Part shown: piece after piece, positions 60,020 through 64,000 of the stretch
Position numbering within the stretch: the first letter of the stretch is position 1
How the letters are laid out: the number at the start of each line of letters is the position of its first letter
Assembly (NCBI GenBank): GCA_903904815.1
Contig: CAIVDU010000071.1
Span: 124,001-188,000, forward strand
Direction: 5' to 3'
Origin: an uncultured Armatimonadota bacterium
GTDB lineage: Bacteria; Armatimonadota; Fimbriimonadia; Fimbriimonadales; Fimbriimonadaceae
Length of the DNA: 64,000 nt
Made by a program: the position numbers and the translations under genes
The notes under the pieces: model-generated
What the model was told of the DNA's origin: nothing
The model's database searches: none
What the model saw: only the letters and a program-made list of their open reading frames with translations

Positions 60020-61290
60020 TTCCGAATCAGAATCCTTCCCGACCAACTCGGAGACTTCGGATCGCAGTTTGGTACAACCTGCCCCCAGGCGGCGCGCGCC
60101 GAAGTCTCTACTATCAAGTCAAAGGGCTGCTGGCGCGTGGGCACGAGGTCAGCGTTTGGAGACCCACCCCAGAGGGTCCAGATAGCGACCTCATGTCCTT
60201 GGGAAGCTTGATCGATGAGCGACATGTCCCACTGAAAGTTGGGTCCATGAGTGGCACTGTATTGGACAGAATCGACAAGCGTGGGGCTGAGCTGAGGGCT
60301 TCGGTCGAGGCGATGACCTGTCATTCGCAACTATGTGCCACGGAAATGGAGGCATGGAAGGCAGACGTCCTTCTGGCGACCAACTGCGTCCAATACCATG
60401 CGCCATTTGTCGGGCGGTTCTTCGCGGGTCCGAAGGCCCTGTACTTGCAGGAGCCAAAGCGGATTCTCTATGAGGCTCAAGATCGTTCGATCTGGCGACA
60501 TCAAGAAGTTCCTGCCGGCGCCGGTCGTTTGCGAAGCCTTAAGTCTTGGATTGGCGACCGCTTTCGGTTTCGGATGTACCGAGAATTAGCTAACCTGGAC
60601 TATCACAATGCAATCGCCTTCGATCTCATGTTGGTGAACAGCTACTTCAGCCGAGAATCGATGCTGCGGGCATACAATATCGACGCCAAGGTTTGCTACC
60701 TCGGCATCGATCCGGACTTGTTTCGACTGACCGATTCTCCAAAGAAGCAATTTGTGGTGGGTCTGGGTTCGATCACCCCGAACAAGAATATCGAGTTCGT
60801 CATCGACTCGCTAGCCACTATCGCTCACCATCGTCCAAAGCTTGTATGGATTGGACAGACCTCGCAACACACCTACGCCGAAGTTCTCGCTCAGCGCGCC
60901 CACGCCAAAGGTGTTGAGCTTGAGCTTCGAGTCATGGCATCCGACCCCGAGTTGATCGACGCGCTTGGTGGCGCTCTAGCGTTGGTCTACGCCCCTCGAC
61001 TCGAGCCGTTTGGCTTCGCTCCGCTTGAAGCTAATGCCTGTGGAACGGTGGCGATTGGCGTTCGCGAAGGTGGAGTGAGAGAGACGATCGTCGACGGTGT
61101 CAACGGCTTCCTCGTCCCGCCAGATCACGAGGCTTTCGGGGCAAAGGTGGCGGAACTGGCCGCAAATCCGGCATTGGCGAGACAAATGGGCCGCGAGGCG
61201 GCTTCTCATGTGAGGTCTAATTGGACCTGGGATCGATCGATCGACCTACTTGAGACGGAACTGTACGATTTGGTGGGTCGAGTAGTCTGA
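60016..61290 (+). CDS. GT4-family glycosyltransferase, paralogue B of three
   Basis: 424 aa. After a 13-residue basic start, RLRIAVWYNLPPGGARRSLYY aligns with paralogue A. Further shared blocks are ALYLQEPKRILYEAQ, AKVCYLGIDPDLF, FVVGLGSITPNKNIEFVID and VYAPRLEPFGFAPLEANACG. This is the closest relative of paralogue A, consistent with tandem duplication followed by divergence of the acceptor-binding half. It overlaps paralogue A by ATGA and is 1 nt from paralogue C. Confidence 0.92.
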   Translation: MIPNQNPSRPTRRLRIAVWYNLPPGGARRSLYYQVKGLLARGHEVSVWRPTPEGPDSDLMSLGSLIDERHVPLKVGSMSGTVLDRIDKRGAELRASVEAMTCHSQLCATEMEAWKADVLLATNCVQYHAPFVGRFFAGPKALYLQEPKRILYEAQDRSIWRHQEVPAGAGRLRSLKSWIGDRFRFRMYRELANLDYHNAIAFDLMLVNSYFSRESMLRAYNIDAKVCYLGIDPDLFRLTDSPKKQFVVGLGSITPNKNIEFVIDSLATIAHHRPKLVWIGQTSQHTYAEVLAQRAHAKGVELELRVMASDPELIDALGGALALVYAPRLEPFGFAPLEANACGTVAIGVREGGVRETIVDGVNGFLVPPDHEAFGAKVAELAANPALARQMGREAASHVRSNWTWDRSIDLLETELYDLVGRVV

Positions 61291-61291
61291 C

Positions 61292-62511
61292 ATGAAAATC
61301 GCGGTGTGGCACAACCTGCCGAGCGGCGGCGCGAAGCGGGTGCTCCAATACCAGTTGCGGGGGCTGGCGGCTCGGGGACATCAGATCGAAATATGGCGAC
61401 CGCCGGTTCCCGACAACGACTTTGCTTCGTTTTCTGGCATTGCCGAGGAGCACGAGGTTCCGCTGGAGACGCTGCCAGAAACCGGTCACCACTTCAACGA
61501 TCTCGTCCGCCATGCTCGGCGCGGCGCGTTTTCGGTCAGCGCAATGCGGGCACATAGTGAGCGAGTCGCCCGGGAAATGACCGCTGGTGAGTGGGACATC
61601 GTGTTCTCTAACACCTGCCGGGAGTTTGGATCTCCTTTCTTAGGCCGGTATCTGAAGGCGCCGAAGCTCCTGTATCTTCAAGAGCCTCATCGCGCCTATT
61701 ACGAGGCGCTTCCTCGGCTCCCCTGGATCGATTTACCTGAAGAGGTCCAGCGTAGTTGGAGTCCAAGGGGGCTGAAGACCCGCATGCGGGATCGCATCGA
61801 CTTGCGCGCGGCGCGCCTTCACGGACGTGAAGAACTCGCCAATGCATCAGCCCAAGATCAGATCCTTGTCAACTCACTGTTTAGTCGCGAGTCGGTTTTG
61901 AGGGCCTATGGCCTTGACTCGCGGGTGTGTTACCTTGGGGTCGACACTGGCCTCTTTCAAGACCTGACGCTCCCGAGAGAGCGTTTCATTGTCGGACTTG
62001 GCACACTTGGACCCACCAAGAACGTGGAACTCGCGATCCGCGCACTTGGCGCAATGGCGAGTCCTCGACCACCGCTGGTATGGATCGGGAATATGTGCGA
62101 CGCCCCCTATCTCGAACGAATGAAAGTCCTCGCGCACGAGTTGGATGTAGACTTTCGCTCAGAGCTGATGGCAACGGATTCGGACCTCGTCAATGCCCTA
62201 AATCGGGCTTCCGCTATGATTTACACACCTCGCCTCGAACCCTTCGGCCTTTCCCCTCTAGAGGCGAACGCCTGCGCTTGCCCGGTGGTCGCGGTAGCGG
62301 AAGGCGGGGTCCGAGAAACCATCGAACATGGTCGAAATGGTTTACTCGCCGGCAGCGACCCATCTGAACTCGCCGAGCAGCTCAGCAAGATCCTGGAAGA
62401 TCCGCAAATGGGCAGACAGATGGGTCAAGCGGCGAAAGAATGGGTGCAAACGAAATGGAACGTGCACTCCGCAGTGGATCGCATCGAACAAGAGTTGAAG
62501 CGGGTGGCACG

Positions 62512-62515
<4 letters not shown>
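61292..62515 (+). CDS. GT4-family glycosyltransferase, paralogue C of three
   Basis: 407 aa. KIAVWHNLPSGGAKRVLQY, LLYLQEPHRAYYEAL, SRVCYLGVDTGLF, FIVGLGTLGPTKNVELAI and IYTPRLEPFGLSPLEANACA show common descent with A and B, with more divergence. EPFGLSPLE is closer to the standard GT4 motif. It starts 1 nt after paralogue B and overlaps the GT2 gene by 4 nt, so all four genes are one transcription unit. Confidence 0.92.

Positions 62516-64000
<1,485 letters not shown>

Overview
The window looks like chromosomal DNA (high-50s % GC by eye) from a Gram-negative-type (diderm) bacterium outside the best-studied phyla. Armatimonadota, class Fimbriimonadia, is my best guess. The reasons are a dcw cluster carrying the small-basic-protein and DUF881 genes usual in Actinobacteria and Firmicutes, together with outer-membrane-type components (adaptor lipoprotein, usher-like barrel, lipoprotein glycosidase), a DUF1559-type pseudopilin and a PEP-CTERM-like tail. 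The phylum is inference; the gene identities below are mostly firm. No rRNA, tRNA, CRISPR array, insertion sequence or prophage was found.

Layout. 1-16.6 kb: housekeeping genes (RluA-type pseudouridine synthase, a zinc-less mutM, a STAS-like protein, clpP-clpX, pfkA, an orphan efflux adaptor, tig, a DUF1460 protein, two SDR proteins, a TM2 protein, a PEP-CTERM-like protein, an SRPBCC protein, an STN-domain protein, dapA). 15.4-33.8 kb (minus strand): a nearly complete division and cell-wall cluster in the order mraZ-rsmH-ftsL-ftsI-murE-murF-mraY-murD-ftsW-murG-murC/ddl-ftsQ-DUF881-sbp-ftsA-ftsZ. Most junctions overlap or nearly touch, murC is fused to ddl, and murB is absent. Upstream of mraZ lie two arrays of TGGG boxes at 10-11 bp spacing that look like MraZ operators. 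34-43.7 kb: an ABC exporter, a MetH-like protein lacking its B12 half, a tandem FKBP isomerase, rpsT, a large unrecognised protein with winged-helix-like segments, a pseudopilin and a GT2 glycosyltransferase.

44-48.2 kb: a three-gene cassette of a DUF4402-like subunit, a PapD-like chaperone and an usher-like outer-membrane protein. It is probably a divergent chaperone-usher surface-fibre system and is the best candidate here for a poorly described system. 48-57.4 kb: an SRPBCC protein, a dGTPase, a serine hydrolase preceded by what may be the remnant of a membrane transporter, a GH65-type lipoprotein overlapping a deacetylase-fold protein, an orphan membrane protein, a LarA homologue and a HAD phosphatase. 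57.5-64 kb: a surface-glycan locus with one GT4 enzyme, three tandem paralogous GT4 enzymes, a GT2 enzyme and the start of a GDP-mannose 4,6-dehydratase gene.

A recurring feature is that ten unrelated genes have a -10-like hexamer (TANNNT or CATAAT) ending exactly 6 or 7 nt before the start codon. This suggests widespread leaderless transcription, and it decided several start codons here. Genes inside operons instead use Shine-Dalgarno sequences and overlapping stop/start codons.
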